Shown piece after piece: positions 53,002 to 62,195 of a DNA stretch of 64,000 bases (within the stretch, counting starts at the first letter, position 1; each line of letters starts with the position of its first letter). A model generated the notes under the pieces. That model searched no databases and was not told the origin of the DNA. It was given only the letters and a program-made list of their open reading frames with translations. Made by a program: the position numbers and the translations under genes. This DNA comes from Ascidiaceihabitans sp. (lineage in GTDB: Bacteria; Pseudomonadota; Alphaproteobacteria; Rhodobacterales; Rhodobacteraceae). The DNA lies in the NCBI GenBank assembly GCA_029251465.1, contig JAQXDI010000064.1:1-64000 (forward strand). The letters are read 5' to 3'.

Positions 53002-54174
53002 ATGACAGTGCGCAGCGCAATTGTGATCGGCGGCGGGATCGCCGGGTTGGCCACAGCAGCCGTGCTGGGGCGGGCAGGTGCATCCGTGACCGTCCTGGAA
53101 CAAGCGGACGCACTGCGCGAAGTTGGCGCGGGCTTGCAAATCAGTCCCAATGGCATGGTAGTTCTGCGGGCTTTGGGCCTCGAAACAGAGTTGAAATCAC
53201 GCGGTGCCGTACGCGCGCAGGCCGTATCATTGCGCGACTACAAGCGGGCGGGCGAAGTGGCGCGGCTTGATCTGGCGCGATTGGCTGCGGATCAACATTA
53301 CTATTTTGTGCACCGCGCCGACTTGCTGGATCTGCTCAAAGGGGCGGCAAAACGCGCTGGCGCAGATATCGTGCTGGGCGCGCATGTGGCGGACGTTATT
53401 CCGGGTGACATGCCTGAAGTGCGGCTGAGCGATGGGACCACGCGGCGGGCGGAATTGATCGTGGCGGCGGATGGCGTCCATTCGGTGGCGCGCGGCGTGT
53501 TGAACCCGCAAAGCTCTGCGTTTTTCACCAAACAAGTGGCGTGGCGCGCGGTTGTGCCAAACGTCATTGACCAAGGGCCCGAGGCGCGCGTGTACATGGC
53601 ACCGGGCCAACACATCGTCAGCTATCCGATCCGTGGGTCTGCGTTTTTGAACCTCGTTGCGGTCGAAGAACGCGACGCTTGGGCCGACGAAGGCTGGAAC
53701 CACACAGGTGACCCACAAGAGTTGCGCGCCCGTTTTGCCCAGTTCCAAGGTGACGCAGCACAGACAATCGAAGCAGTCCAAGACGTGTCAATTTGGGGGT
53801 TGTTTCGCCATCCTGTCGCGACAAATTGGGGCAAACAAGGTGTTGTTTTAGTTGGTGATTCCGCGCACCCGACCTTGCCGTTTCTAGCGCAAGGGGCCAA
53901 CATGGCATTAGAAGACGCATGGGCGTTAGGGCGTTGTTTGAACGCACACCAAGGGGATGCCGCATTGGCGGCCTATACCGTGATGCGCAAGGCGCGCGTC
54001 AGCCGCATCATCAAAACCGCAAACGGCAATGCATGGCGCTATCATCTGCGTCATGGGCCTGTGCGATTTGGGGCGCATGCGGTGATGGGTTTGGGCAGCC
54101 GACTGACCCCGAGCCTGATGATCAAGCCGTTCGACTGGCTGTACCGCTATGACGTTACGGGCAGTGGGACTTGA
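53002..54174 (+). CDS. FAD-dependent monooxygenase (salicylate hydroxylase-like)
   Basis: A 390-residue class A flavin monooxygenase. FAD-binding GGGIAGLATAAVLGRAG at the N-terminus, the AADGVHSVARG region (DG motif), and GDSAHPTLPFLAQGANMALEDAWAL near residue 290 are all present. These enzymes hydroxylate aromatic rings using NAD(P)H and oxygen. The substrate is unknown; salicylate- and ubiquinone-type branches both fit the size. It is followed by the convergent xthA gene. Confidence 0.86.
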   Translation: MTVRSAIVIGGGIAGLATAAVLGRAGASVTVLEQADALREVGAGLQISPNGMVVLRALGLETELKSRGAVRAQAVSLRDYKRAGEVARLDLARLAADQHYYFVHRADLLDLLKGAAKRAGADIVLGAHVADVIPGDMPEVRLSDGTTRRAELIVAADGVHSVARGVLNPQSSAFFTKQVAWRAVVPNVIDQGPEARVYMAPGQHIVSYPIRGSAFLNLVAVEERDAWADEGWNHTGDPQELRARFAQFQGDAAQTIEAVQDVSIWGLFRHPVATNWGKQGVVLVGDSAHPTLPFLAQGANMALEDAWALGRCLNAHQGDAALAAYTVMRKARVSRIIKTANGNAWRYHLRHGPVRFGAHAVMGLGSRLTPSLMIKPFDWLYRYDVTGSGT

Positions 54175-54232
54175 TCCAAAGGCGCCCGACTGCGTTGGGC
54201 ATTCCATATTTTATAGGTGCGTGCCGTTGGAG

Positions 54233-55042
54233 TCAGACGTCCAAATTAACCCAAACAGGCACGTGATCTGACGGTTTTTCGCGGGCGCGAATGTCTTTGT
54301 CGATCCCACAATCGGTCATCATGTCGGCACAGGCTGGGCTCAGCAGAAAGTGGTCGATGCGGATGCCGTCATTTTTGTTCCACGCGCCTGCTTGGTAGTC
54401 CCAAAACGAGTATTGCGCGGTGCGCGGGTCACGGGCGCGGAAGGCTTCGGTCAACCCGAGGTTCAGCAATTCGCGGAATGCTTTGCGGCTTTCGGGCCGA
54501 AACAATGCATCTTCTGTCCACGCATTCGGGCGGGCGGCGTCTTCGGGTTGCGGGATGATGTTGTAATCGCCGGCCATGAGAAACGGGGTTTCTTCGGCCA
54601 ATAATACCTGAGCGCGCGCTTTTAAGCGTTCCATCCACGCCAGTTTGTAAGCGTATTTTCCGCCCGCGATGGGGGTGCCTGCGTCGTCGAGTTCGACCGG
54701 ATTGCCGTTTGGCAGGTACAATCCGCAAACGCGCAGTGCGTCGCGTTCGCCAACCACTGTCGCCTCGATGTAGCGGGCCTGTTCATCGGTATCATCGCCG
54801 GGCAGGCTACGTGTGACGTCTTCGAGCGGTAGTTTTGACAGGATCGCCACGCCGTTAAACGATTTTTGGCCATGGGTTTCGACGTTATAGCCGCGCTCTT
54901 CGAAAATCTCGCGCGGGAAACCTTCGTCAACGGATTTGATTTCCTGCAACAAGGCCACGTCAGGCTGCGCTTCGTCCAGCCAATCGGGCAAGGCGTTAAT
55001 GCGGGCTTTGATGCCATTGATGTTGAACGTCGCGATTTTCAT
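54233..55042 (-). CDS. xthA: exodeoxyribonuclease III
   Basis: A 269-residue AP endonuclease/exonuclease III. FNINGIKARI (Asn), VALLQEIKS (Glu), AGDYNIIPQPED (Asp, Asn) and SDHVPVWVNLDV (Asp-His) supply the metal and catalytic residues. It cuts the backbone at abasic sites and removes 3' blocks in base-excision repair. Its promoter region faces the inverted repeat at 55151-55196. Confidence 0.94.
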   Translation of the reverse strand: MKIATFNINGIKARINALPDWLDEAQPDVALLQEIKSVDEGFPREIFEERGYNVETHGQKSFNGVAILSKLPLEDVTRSLPGDDTDEQARYIEATVVGERDALRVCGLYLPNGNPVELDDAGTPIAGGKYAYKLAWMERLKARAQVLLAEETPFLMAGDYNIIPQPEDAARPNAWTEDALFRPESRKAFRELLNLGLTEAFRARDPRTAQYSFWDYQAGAWNKNDGIRIDHFLLSPACADMMTDCGIDKDIRAREKPSDHVPVWVNLDV

Positions 55043-55413
55043 AAGCGTCTCCGAATTCTTAAGCCCAGCTATCGCTTAAGCGGTCGCTGCGGGCAAGGGG
55101 CGAGGCTGATTTGCCGGGGTATTTGCGCAGGCGCACCAAAGTTTTCCCCAGATTGGTTAACGCGACCGATTCCCTTTAGGTACGCGTTAACCAATCGGGT
55201 TAATTCACGATTATTCAATAAAATCAGCGGTGTGGATAAGATTTTTTTGAAAAATTTTTGGAACATGCTTCCCTTTTTCGACCAAATAATTAGGCGCGAA
55301 TGCTCATGTGGATAACCCGAGTTTGCGCGGCAAATCCTTGAACCCGTCTGTTAACGATGTGTCGTTCTGCGCAACGCTGAAGTCTCTGAAATAATTGAAA
55401 TGGGACTTCAAAA
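55043..55413. other. divergent intergenic region of xthA and the small repeat protein
   Basis: About 370 bases without a recognised gene. It holds the long inverted repeat at 55151-55196 and an AT-rich stretch (55200-55260). The region must contain the promoters of the flanking genes, but I see no clear consensus. Confidence 0.4.
55151..55196. repeat. long perfect inverted repeat
   Basis: GATTGGTTAACGCG (55151-55164) and its exact complement CGCGTTAACCAATC (55183-55196), 14-base arms around an 18-base centre. Arms this long in an intergenic region may be an operator, a cruciform, or a mobile-element relic. No T-run follows, so it is not a typical terminator. Confidence 0.6.
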
Positions 55414-55632
55414 ATGAACGTACTTCGCAAAGCAAATACCGCCGTCGAAACATCCGATTTGGACATGTTCTCAGGCGATCACGTGGAACTGTTTTCGACC
55501 AGCTCTGCTCCGACCTGCAGTGACATGATCAGCGGCGATCTTAGCGGGTCATTCTCGTCTGGATCGGCGCCGACAATGGGCGCAAAAACCGATGCGGGTG
55601 AAGGCACGCAGATGTTCTCTTCCGGCTCTTAA
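55414..55632 (+). CDS. 72-residue repeat-bearing small protein
   Basis: A low-complexity Ser/Gly/Asp/Thr protein with a single cysteine at residue 35. It shows a repeat of about 20 residues: SGD at residues 20-22 and 40-42, FSTSSAPT at 27-34, FSSGSAPT at 47-54, and a final FSSGS at 68-72. There is no signal peptide or membrane span. It precedes the frameshifted gene at 55678 on the same strand, so the two were probably co-expressed. It may correspond to the DUF6749 family known from Rhodobacterales, from memory only. Function unknown; a modified peptide precursor is one possibility. Confidence 0.6.
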   Translation: MNVLRKANTAVETSDLDMFSGDHVELFSTSSAPTCSDMISGDLSGSFSSGSAPTMGAKTDAGEGTQMFSSGS

Positions 55633-55677
55633 TACCAGCTGCGGCGCGTTGAATTTGAAATTTGAAAGGTTGATCAC

Positions 55678-56738
55678 AGGAGCAACATCATCGCATTTAA
55701 CGCGCCGCAACGGCGTCTTGGGTTTCAAGATCAGGCCAGCACGCTGATCTCGCTGTTTGCAACGCAGCGGCGCGGGGCGGACGATGTTTTCTGGCTTAAG
55801 GAAAACGCCGAACTGCTGAGCATTCTGGAATGTTCTGGGACAAAGCTGGACGCCAGTGCACTGGAACCATTGGCTAAATTCTATGAAACCTTGCCCCGGC
55901 GTTTGTCATTCTTTCCGCAATACTACCGGTTCTTAGTGTCGATATGCCTTGATCTCGAAGATATTGGAATGGCGGGCACGCAAGGCGCAAAGCTGTGCAA
56001 TTGGGTGGCGCAACAAGAGTTGGCGCAGGCGGAATTGTCTGATTTGCAACGTGGCGAGGCACAGCGTCTATTGGCGCGTCGCGGCGTGGAATTTGAGGAC
56101 AACGGGCTGAACGCACGTCTTCACCGGTTCATTTCACGCAACGACACCTTTGCGGTTCCTAACAAAAAGGCCGCCTACGAACTGACGCACATTGTGTTTT
56201 ACCTGTCGGAATATGGCCGTAAAGACCCTCAGTTGGGCAACGCTGCTGTGCGATCGCTGAAGTTGCGGGAATCTTCGCCTACCTTGATCAAAATACAGAT
56301 TTACTTGCCGAAATTTGCATCGCACTGCGGTTTGCAGGGCATCAACCCAGTCAAATTTGGGAAGATCACGTGACGGAGTGCCTGTCAGATTTCGCGGTTG
56401 AGGGGGCATCAGCCGTACCCGCAGACGATCAATATCACGAATTTTTTGTTGCAAACTGGATGGCACTCTGCGCGAAACGACCGGTTCAGCACGCGCAAAT
56501 TCGAACCGGTCCTATGCGATTTGATCGCAAGAATTCAACCGTCGGACCACTGCGCGCCATGTCAGCCTGTATGTATCAAATGCGCGAGACACGCAGCTCT
56601 GATTGGCATCACATGCAAGGAATTATCGAACAATCCGTTAGCCCAGAAGGTTACGAAATTCTACGCGCTGCACAGGATTCTTCAGCAGATTTCGAGATGT
56701 TCTTCGAAGGGTTCAGCCGCATGAGCATCGCAGGCTAA
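55678..56738 (+). pseudogene. frameshifted gene of about 353 residues (DUF6902-like)
   Basis: The first frame reads from about 55678 (SNIIAFNAPQRRL, DDVFWLKENAELL, LPRRLSFFPQYYRFL) to NAAV at 56248. The family-like continuation AIAEVAGIFAYLDQNTDLL and IWEDHVTECLSDFAV is in the -1 frame from 56250 to 56738, so one base appears missing in the GTGCG near 56248. There is also no ATG: a ribosome site AAAGG (near 55666) leads to AGG at 55678, and other options are ATC or the downstream TTG at 55870. Helical, no signal peptide. I believe this resembles DUF6902, from memory. The lesion could be real decay, an assembly indel or ribosomal slippage. Confidence 0.65.
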
Positions 56739-56742
56739 GCCA

Positions 56743-57066
56743 TTACATTGAAAACGAAGTTCCGCATCCACATGCGCTGGTTGCATTCGGGTTTTCGATG
56801 ACAAAACGCGCGCCGATCAATTCCTCTGAGAAATCGATGACAGCGTTGGCCAAGAATGGCAGTGATACGGAATCAACCACAACCTTTTGCCCTGCACCTT
56901 CAAGCACCAGATCGTCGTCTTTGGGGGCGTCCAATGCGATTTCGTATTGAAAACCGGAACATCCTCCGCCCTCGACGGCGACGCGCAAGGCGTGCCCATC
57001 ATTGGCCGCGCCGATTTCGGCCAGACGTTCAAACGCACGAGATGTGACTTTGGGTGGCAAATTCAT
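56743..57066 (-). CDS. iron-sulfur cluster A-type carrier (ErpA/IscA family)
   Basis: A 107-residue protein with the three conserved cysteines: EGGGCSGFQYEIAL (about residue 35) and SACGCGTSFSM at the C-terminus. It carries [4Fe-4S] or [2Fe-2S] clusters from the assembly machinery to target enzymes such as IspG. Which paralogue (ErpA, IscA or SufA) cannot be decided from sequence; no suf or isc genes are adjacent. Confidence 0.92.
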   Translation of the reverse strand: MNLPPKVTSRAFERLAEIGAANDGHALRVAVEGGGCSGFQYEIALDAPKDDDLVLEGAGQKVVVDSVSLPFLANAVIDFSEELIGARFVIENPNATSACGCGTSFSM

Positions 57067-57164
57067 CGTTCATGCTCCGGATTTAATCAAAAGGTGCCGG
57101 TTTCATTGGCCCCACAGCTGCATTATAGAGAGTGGCAGGACAGGCCACAAGGATTGCCACAAAA

Positions 57165-58304
57165 ATGCAGGCATCATTTGCATCCAATCCTGATCACGCG
57201 CGGGGACGGCGCTTGGTCGAGGAAGAGATGAGTTTCAGGACGTGTTTTCAGCGCGACCGTGACCGGATCATTCACGCCAGCGCGTTTCGCAGGCTAAAAT
57301 ACAAAACCCAAGTGTTTGTCGAACACGAGGGCGATTATTATCGCACGCGCCTGACCCACTCGATCGAGGTGGCGCAAGTCGCGCGCACGATTTCCGGCGC
57401 TCTGGGTCTGAACGCAGAGCTGACAGAGGCCGTTGCCTTGGCGCATGATTTGGGGCACCCGCCGTTTGGACACACCGGTGAGGACGCGTTGGTCGAGCTG
57501 ATGGCCCCCTACGGTGGCTTTGATCACAACGCCCAGGCGATCAAGATTGTCACCGATCTAGAACGGCATTACGCCGATTTTGACGGGCTGAACCTGACGT
57601 GGGAAAGTCTGGAAGGGATCGCAAAACACAACGGTCCTGTGCTGGGCGATCTGCCCTACGCGCTGGCCGAATATGACGCGCAACATGATCTAGAGCTCGC
57701 CACGCATGCAAGTGCAGAGGCGCAAGTGGCCGCCCTGTCAGACGATATCGCCTACAACAATCACGACATGCACGACGGGCTGCGCGCCGGGCTGTTCACC
57801 GAAGATGACATCGCGCAATTGCCGATGGTGGGGGCCGCTTACGCCGAAGTGGACGCGAAATACCCCGGTCTTGATCTGCACAAACGCAGGCACGAAGCCT
57901 TGCGGCGCGTGTTCGGCGTGATGGTAAGTGACGTGATCACCATGTCGCGCGATTTTCTGGCCGAAAGTGGTGTGAACAGTGTCGATGACGTGCGCCATCT
58001 GGGCCGGTCTGTGATCCGGTTTTCGCCTGCGCTTTGGGCTGATCTGCAAGTGATCCGCAAGTTTCTGTTCACCCAAATGTACCGCGCCCCATCGGTGATG
58101 GAAAAACGCGCCGAAGTGGCGCTGGTGATCCATGATCTGTTTCCGCTGTTTCTGAATGAACCGGCGCAATTGCCGGGCGAATGGCAGGCCGAATTGGCAG
58201 GTGCCGACAAAACCGCAATCGCGCGGCGGGTGTCGGACTATATTTCTGGAATGACCGACCGCTTTGCCCTGCAAGAACACCTACGTATTTTCGCAAGCGA
58301 TTGA
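57165..58304 (+). CDS. dgt: deoxyguanosinetriphosphate triphosphohydrolase-like protein
   Basis: A 379-residue HD-domain protein. HD metal ligands are RLTHSIEVAQ (about residue 64), ALAHDLGHPPFGHTGE (His-Asp, about residue 92) and, later, LSDDIAYNNHDMHDG (distal Asp). It splits dNTPs to deoxynucleosides and triphosphate, regulating dNTP pools. The ATG at 57165 (MQASFASNP) is preferred; the longer frame begins with GTG at 57132. Tightly followed by argS. Confidence 0.88.
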   Translation: MQASFASNPDHARGRRLVEEEMSFRTCFQRDRDRIIHASAFRRLKYKTQVFVEHEGDYYRTRLTHSIEVAQVARTISGALGLNAELTEAVALAHDLGHPPFGHTGEDALVELMAPYGGFDHNAQAIKIVTDLERHYADFDGLNLTWESLEGIAKHNGPVLGDLPYALAEYDAQHDLELATHASAEAQVAALSDDIAYNNHDMHDGLRAGLFTEDDIAQLPMVGAAYAEVDAKYPGLDLHKRRHEALRRVFGVMVSDVITMSRDFLAESGVNSVDDVRHLGRSVIRFSPALWADLQVIRKFLFTQMYRAPSVMEKRAEVALVIHDLFPLFLNEPAQLPGEWQAELAGADKTAIARRVSDYISGMTDRFALQEHLRIFASD

Positions 58305-58367
58305 CACGACGTTGACGTTGCGCGGCGCTGTGGTACACCGCTGATAACTCGATATAGGACCAAAAAG

Positions 58368-60110
58368 ATGAACCTGTTTGCCGACATCCGTGTGCAAGTG
58401 ATCGACGCGTTAGACGCGATGGTAAAGGCGGGGCAATTGCCTGAGGGCCTCAGCTTTGACAACGTCGCCGTGGAACCCCCGCGCGATGCGTCACACGGCG
58501 ATATGGCGACAAATGCGGCGATGGTTTTGGCCAAGCCCGCAAAGATGAAACCGCGCGACATTGCTGACATTCTGGCCCCTGCGCTGATGAATGACGCGCG
58601 CATTACCGCGGCTGATGTGGCAGGACCGGGTTTTTTGAACCTGCGTTTGGCCCCGTCTGTTTGGCAAGGTGTGATCGCCGAGGCGCTAAAGGCTGGCACT
58701 GATTTTGGCCGCTCCGCAATGGGGCAGGGCAAAAAGGTGATGGTGGAATATGTCTCGGCCAACCCGACTGGTCCTTTGCACGTCGGGCACACGCGTGGTG
58801 CGGTTTTTGGCGACGCACTGGCCTCTTTGCTGGATTTCGCCGGCCACAATGTCACGCGCGAATACTACATCAACGATGGCGGCGGGCAGGTCGATGTTTT
58901 GGCGCGCTCGGTCTATCTGCGCTATCTTGAGGCGCACGGCCAAGAGGTCGCGTTTACCGAAGGCACGTACCCCGGCGACTATCTGGTGAAAACCGGCGAG
59001 CAGCTAAAAGCCAAAGTCGGCGATGCCTATGTCGACAAGGGCGAACAGTTCTGGCTGCAAGACGTGCGCGAATTTTCAACCGAAGCGATGATGGACATGA
59101 TCCGCGACGATCTGGGCATGCTCGGCATCAAGATGGATAACTTTTTCTCTGAAACGTCGCTGTACGGCACCGGCCTGATCGAAAGTGCGATCAAATCGCT
59201 GGACGACAAAGGGCTGATCTATGAGGGCGTGCTCGAGCCGCCAAAAGGCAAAAAGCCGGAAGACTGGGAACCGCGCGAGCAAACTTTGTTCAAATCCACC
59301 GAACACGGCGATGACGTCGATCGTCCGGTGAAAAAATCCGATGGCGCCTGGACCTATTTTGCGCCCGACATCGCCTACCACTACGACAAAGTGCAGCGCG
59401 GCTTTGATGAACTGATCGATGTGTTTGGCGCCGATCACGGTGGCTACGTCAAACGGATGAAGGCAGCCGTTAGCGCGTTGTCTGATGGCAAAGTGTCGCT
59501 GGACATCAAGCTGACGCAACTGGTCAAGCTGTTCAAAAACGGCGAGCCGTTCAAAATGTCCAAGCGGGCAGGGACCTTTGTGACCCTGCGCGATGTGGTC
59601 GAACAGGTCGGTTCTGATGTGACGCGTTTTGTGATGCTGACGCGCAAAAACGACGCGCCGCTTGATTTCGATTTCGACAAGGTGTTGGAGCAGTCAAAAG
59701 ACAATCCGGTGTTTTACGTGCAATACGCCCACGCGCGGGTGAATTCGGTTTTGCGCAAAGCAGTTGAGGCAGATGTTGCGGTTGATGATGCAACCTTGGC
59801 CAATGCTGATCTGAGCCTGCTGGATCACGAGGCGGAATTGGCGCTGGCGGGTAAGATCGCGGAATGGCCTCGCTTGATCGAAAATGCCGCGCGCACGAAT
59901 GAACCACACCGGATTGCGTTCTACCTGTACGAACTGGCGGGCGAATTCCACGGGCTGTGGAACCAAGGCAATACGTTGCCGCAATTGCGCTTTTTGCAGG
60001 ACGATCCAGAAACGTCACAAGCAAAAATCGCCCTAGCGCGCGCCGCAGCGGTTGTAATAGCTGCTGGCCTTGGTATCTTAGGTGTAGAGCCAGCCGAAGA
60101 GATGCGTTAA
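58368..60110 (+). CDS. argS: arginyl-tRNA synthetase
   Basis: A 580-residue class I synthetase. The HIGH motif is HVGHTR within [19 protein letters not shown] (about residue 140), and [15 protein letters not shown] (about residue 396) is the KMSKS equivalent. An N-terminal Arg_tRNA_synt_N domain is present and the C-terminal DALR anticodon-binding domain starts around residue 450. Length is normal. Followed by the SPOR-domain gene 76 bases downstream. Confidence 0.96.
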   Translation: MNLFADIRVQVIDALDAMVKAGQLPEGLSFDNVAVEPPRDASHGDMATNAAMVLAKPAKMKPRDIADILAPALMNDARITAADVAGPGFLNLRLAPSVWQGVIAEALKAGTDFGRSAMGQGKKVMVEYVSANPTGPLHVGHTRGAVFGDALASLLDFAGHNVTREYYINDGGGQVDVLARSVYLRYLEAHGQEVAFTEGTYPGDYLVKTGEQLKAKVGDAYVDKGEQFWLQDVREFSTEAMMDMIRDDLGMLGIKMDNFFSETSLYGTGLIESAIKSLDDKGLIYEGVLEPPKGKKPEDWEPREQTLFKSTEHGDDVDRPVKKSDGAWTYFAPDIAYHYDKVQRGFDELIDVFGADHGGYVKRMKAAVSALSDGKVSLDIKLTQLVKLFKNGEPFKMSKRAGTFVTLRDVVEQVGSDVTRFVMLTRKNDAPLDFDFDKVLEQSKDNPVFYVQYAHARVNSVLRKAVEADVAVDDATLANADLSLLDHEAELALAGKIAEWPRLIENAARTNEPHRIAFYLYELAGEFHGLWNQGNTLPQLRFLQDDPETSQAKIALARAAAVVIAAGLGILGVEPAEEMR

Positions 60111-60186
60111 AAAACCGCCTCGGCTGCACAGGCAAACAAACAGATGACCCCACGGACAATGTATCCAAGCGGGCAATGAGGCAAAC

Positions 60187-61191
60187 ATGGCAGACGTTCC
60201 TTTCACCCAAGGTATGGGGTCCCCCGTCTATGCGACGGCTGGGGCAAGCGCACAGCATGGTGGCGCTAACCCACTGACAAACTTTACGAATTTGATTGCG
60301 GCAGGCATTTCTGTCGCGCTGATCGCAGGCGTTGGTGTCTGGGGTTACAAGCTGATGATGCGCGATGTTTCCGGCATTCCGGTGGTTCAGGCGGTCGCAG
60401 GCGAAATGCGTGTGCGCCCTGATGTTCCAGGTGGCCAATTGGCTCTGAACCAAGGCTTGGCAGTGAATGCGGTTGCGGCGGACGGCGTCGCGCAAGCCCC
60501 CGCAGATCGTCTGGTTCTGGCCCCGCAACCTGTCGCATTGACGCAAGAGGACATGCCAATTCCCGTGGGAATGGTGGCTCCTGTGCAACAGCCCGCCGCG
60601 CTGAATCCGTCTGCGGCAATTGATGAAACAATAGATGTGGCTGGCGCTTTGCAGTCCGGTTCCGTCGAAGATCTGGTGGCGCAACTGACCGCCGGATCAG
60701 AGCGTATCGTCGCTGATGACACCAGCACCGCCCCCGAAGTCGTCGCAGCGCTCGCCTCAGCGGCGCAAAGCGAAGCAATGCCAACAGCCGTGGTTGCCAC
60801 AAATGCAGTTCTGAAAGCGCCGGGCGTCAAACGCTCGCTGCGCCCATCCTTGCGCCCCGCCAACGCGCCAGCCGTTGTGGTGCCTGTGTCGGCCCCCGCC
60901 GCCGTTGCAACCAACGAAGTCGATGCCGCCAGCCTGCCTGCGGGCACCCGCCTTGTGCAGCTTGGGGCCTTTGACAGCGCCGAAGTCGCGCGGGATCAAT
61001 GGGGCAAGCTTGAGGGTCGTTTTGGCGATTTTCTGCACGGCAAATCCCGCATCATCCAAAAGGCAAAAAGCGGTGGGCGCACATTCTATCGCCTGCGCGC
61101 TTTGGGGTTTGAAGACCTCAGCGATGCGCGTCGTTTCTGTTCTGCTTTGCTGGCCAAAAAGGCAGATTGCATTCCGGTTGTCACCAGATGA
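60187..61191 (+). CDS. SPOR-domain membrane protein
   Basis: A 334-residue protein with one membrane span (NLIAAGISVALIAGVGVWGYKLM, about residues 36-60), a long Ala/Pro/Val-rich low-complexity linker, and a C-terminal SPOR domain (LVQLGAFDSAEVARDQWGKL to GRTFYRLRALGFEDLSDARRFCSALL). SPOR domains bind denuded peptidoglycan at the division site. It overlaps nagZ by four bases, and the neighbours point to cell-wall division and recycling. Confidence 0.88.
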   Translation: MADVPFTQGMGSPVYATAGASAQHGGANPLTNFTNLIAAGISVALIAGVGVWGYKLMMRDVSGIPVVQAVAGEMRVRPDVPGGQLALNQGLAVNAVAADGVAQAPADRLVLAPQPVALTQEDMPIPVGMVAPVQQPAALNPSAAIDETIDVAGALQSGSVEDLVAQLTAGSERIVADDTSTAPEVVAALASAAQSEAMPTAVVATNAVLKAPGVKRSLRPSLRPANAPAVVVPVSAPAAVATNEVDAASLPAGTRLVQLGAFDSAEVARDQWGKLEGRFGDFLHGKSRIIQKAKSGGRTFYRLRALGFEDLSDARRFCSALLAKKADCIPVVTR

Positions 61192-62195
61192 CCCGCTTTG
61201 GCGCGACCATCCTTGATGGTGACGGACATCGGCTAAGTACCGAAGAAAAAGCGTTTTTTCGCGATGTGAACCCGTTTGGGTTTATCCTGTTTGCCCGCAA
61301 CATCGACACGCCTGATCAAGTGCGCGCGCTGTGCAATGATTACCGCGAGGCCGTTGGGCGCGACTGTCCCATCACGATCGACCAAGAGGGCGGGCGTGTG
61401 CAACGCTTGCGCGCGCCGATCTGGCGTGAATGGCTGCCACCCTTAGATTTCGTCAAGGCAGCAGGCGATGACGCGACGCGCGCGATGTATCTGCGCCACC
61501 GCATAATCGCCCATGAATTGCGCGACATTGGCATCGACAGCAACTGCGCGCCGATGGTTGATGTGGCCGATGCCACGACCCATGATTTTCTGCGCAATCG
61601 TTGTTACGGCGATGACCCGAACACGGTGGCCACGCTGGGTCGCGCTGCGGCCGACGGCATGCTGGACGGAGGAGTGCTGCCGGTGGTCAAACACATGCCC
61701 GGGCATGGGCGCGCGACGGCTGATAGCCATTTTGATCTGCCAAAGGTTGATGCGGCACGCGACGGTCTTGGCACCCATGATTTTGCGCCGTTCAAAGCGT
61801 TGAACGACTTGCCGATGGGGATGACCGCGCATCTGGTGTACTCGGCCATCGACGATCAGGCCGCGACCCTGTCCAAGCCTGTGATGGATGTGATCCGCAC
61901 GGACATCGGTTTTGATGGATTGATCATGACCGACGACATTTCGATGAAAGCCCTCAGCGGTGATCTTGGCACATTAAGCCGACAGGCCTTGGCCGCCGGT
62001 TGCGACGTGATCTTGCACTGCAATGGCACCCTAAAAGAGCGCCAAACCGTCGCTGCCGCCTCGGGTCAGATGTCGGATGCGGCCCAAAGACGTGCGAATG
62101 CTGCACTCAAAGCCCGCAAAACTCCGGACGAGATTGACATTTCTGCCTATGACGCCGAACTTAAGGCTCTTCTGGGCGGGAACCTGCATGGCTGA
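61188..62195 (+). CDS. nagZ: beta-N-acetylhexosaminidase
   Basis: A 335-residue GH3 enzyme. ITIDQEGGRVQRL (substrate-binding), KHMPGHGRATADSHFDLP (general acid/base His, about residue 166-180) and LIMTDDISMKALSGD (nucleophile Asp, about residue 246) are present. It removes N-acetylglucosamine from anhydromuropeptides in peptidoglycan recycling. The ATG overlaps the SPOR gene stop, and the stop overlaps the scpA start by eight bases. Confidence 0.94.
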   Translation: MTRFGATILDGDGHRLSTEEKAFFRDVNPFGFILFARNIDTPDQVRALCNDYREAVGRDCPITIDQEGGRVQRLRAPIWREWLPPLDFVKAAGDDATRAMYLRHRIIAHELRDIGIDSNCAPMVDVADATTHDFLRNRCYGDDPNTVATLGRAAADGMLDGGVLPVVKHMPGHGRATADSHFDLPKVDAARDGLGTHDFAPFKALNDLPMGMTAHLVYSAIDDQAATLSKPVMDVIRTDIGFDGLIMTDDISMKALSGDLGTLSRQALAAGCDVILHCNGTLKERQTVAAASGQMSDAAQRRANAALKARKTPDEIDISAYDAELKALLGGNLHG

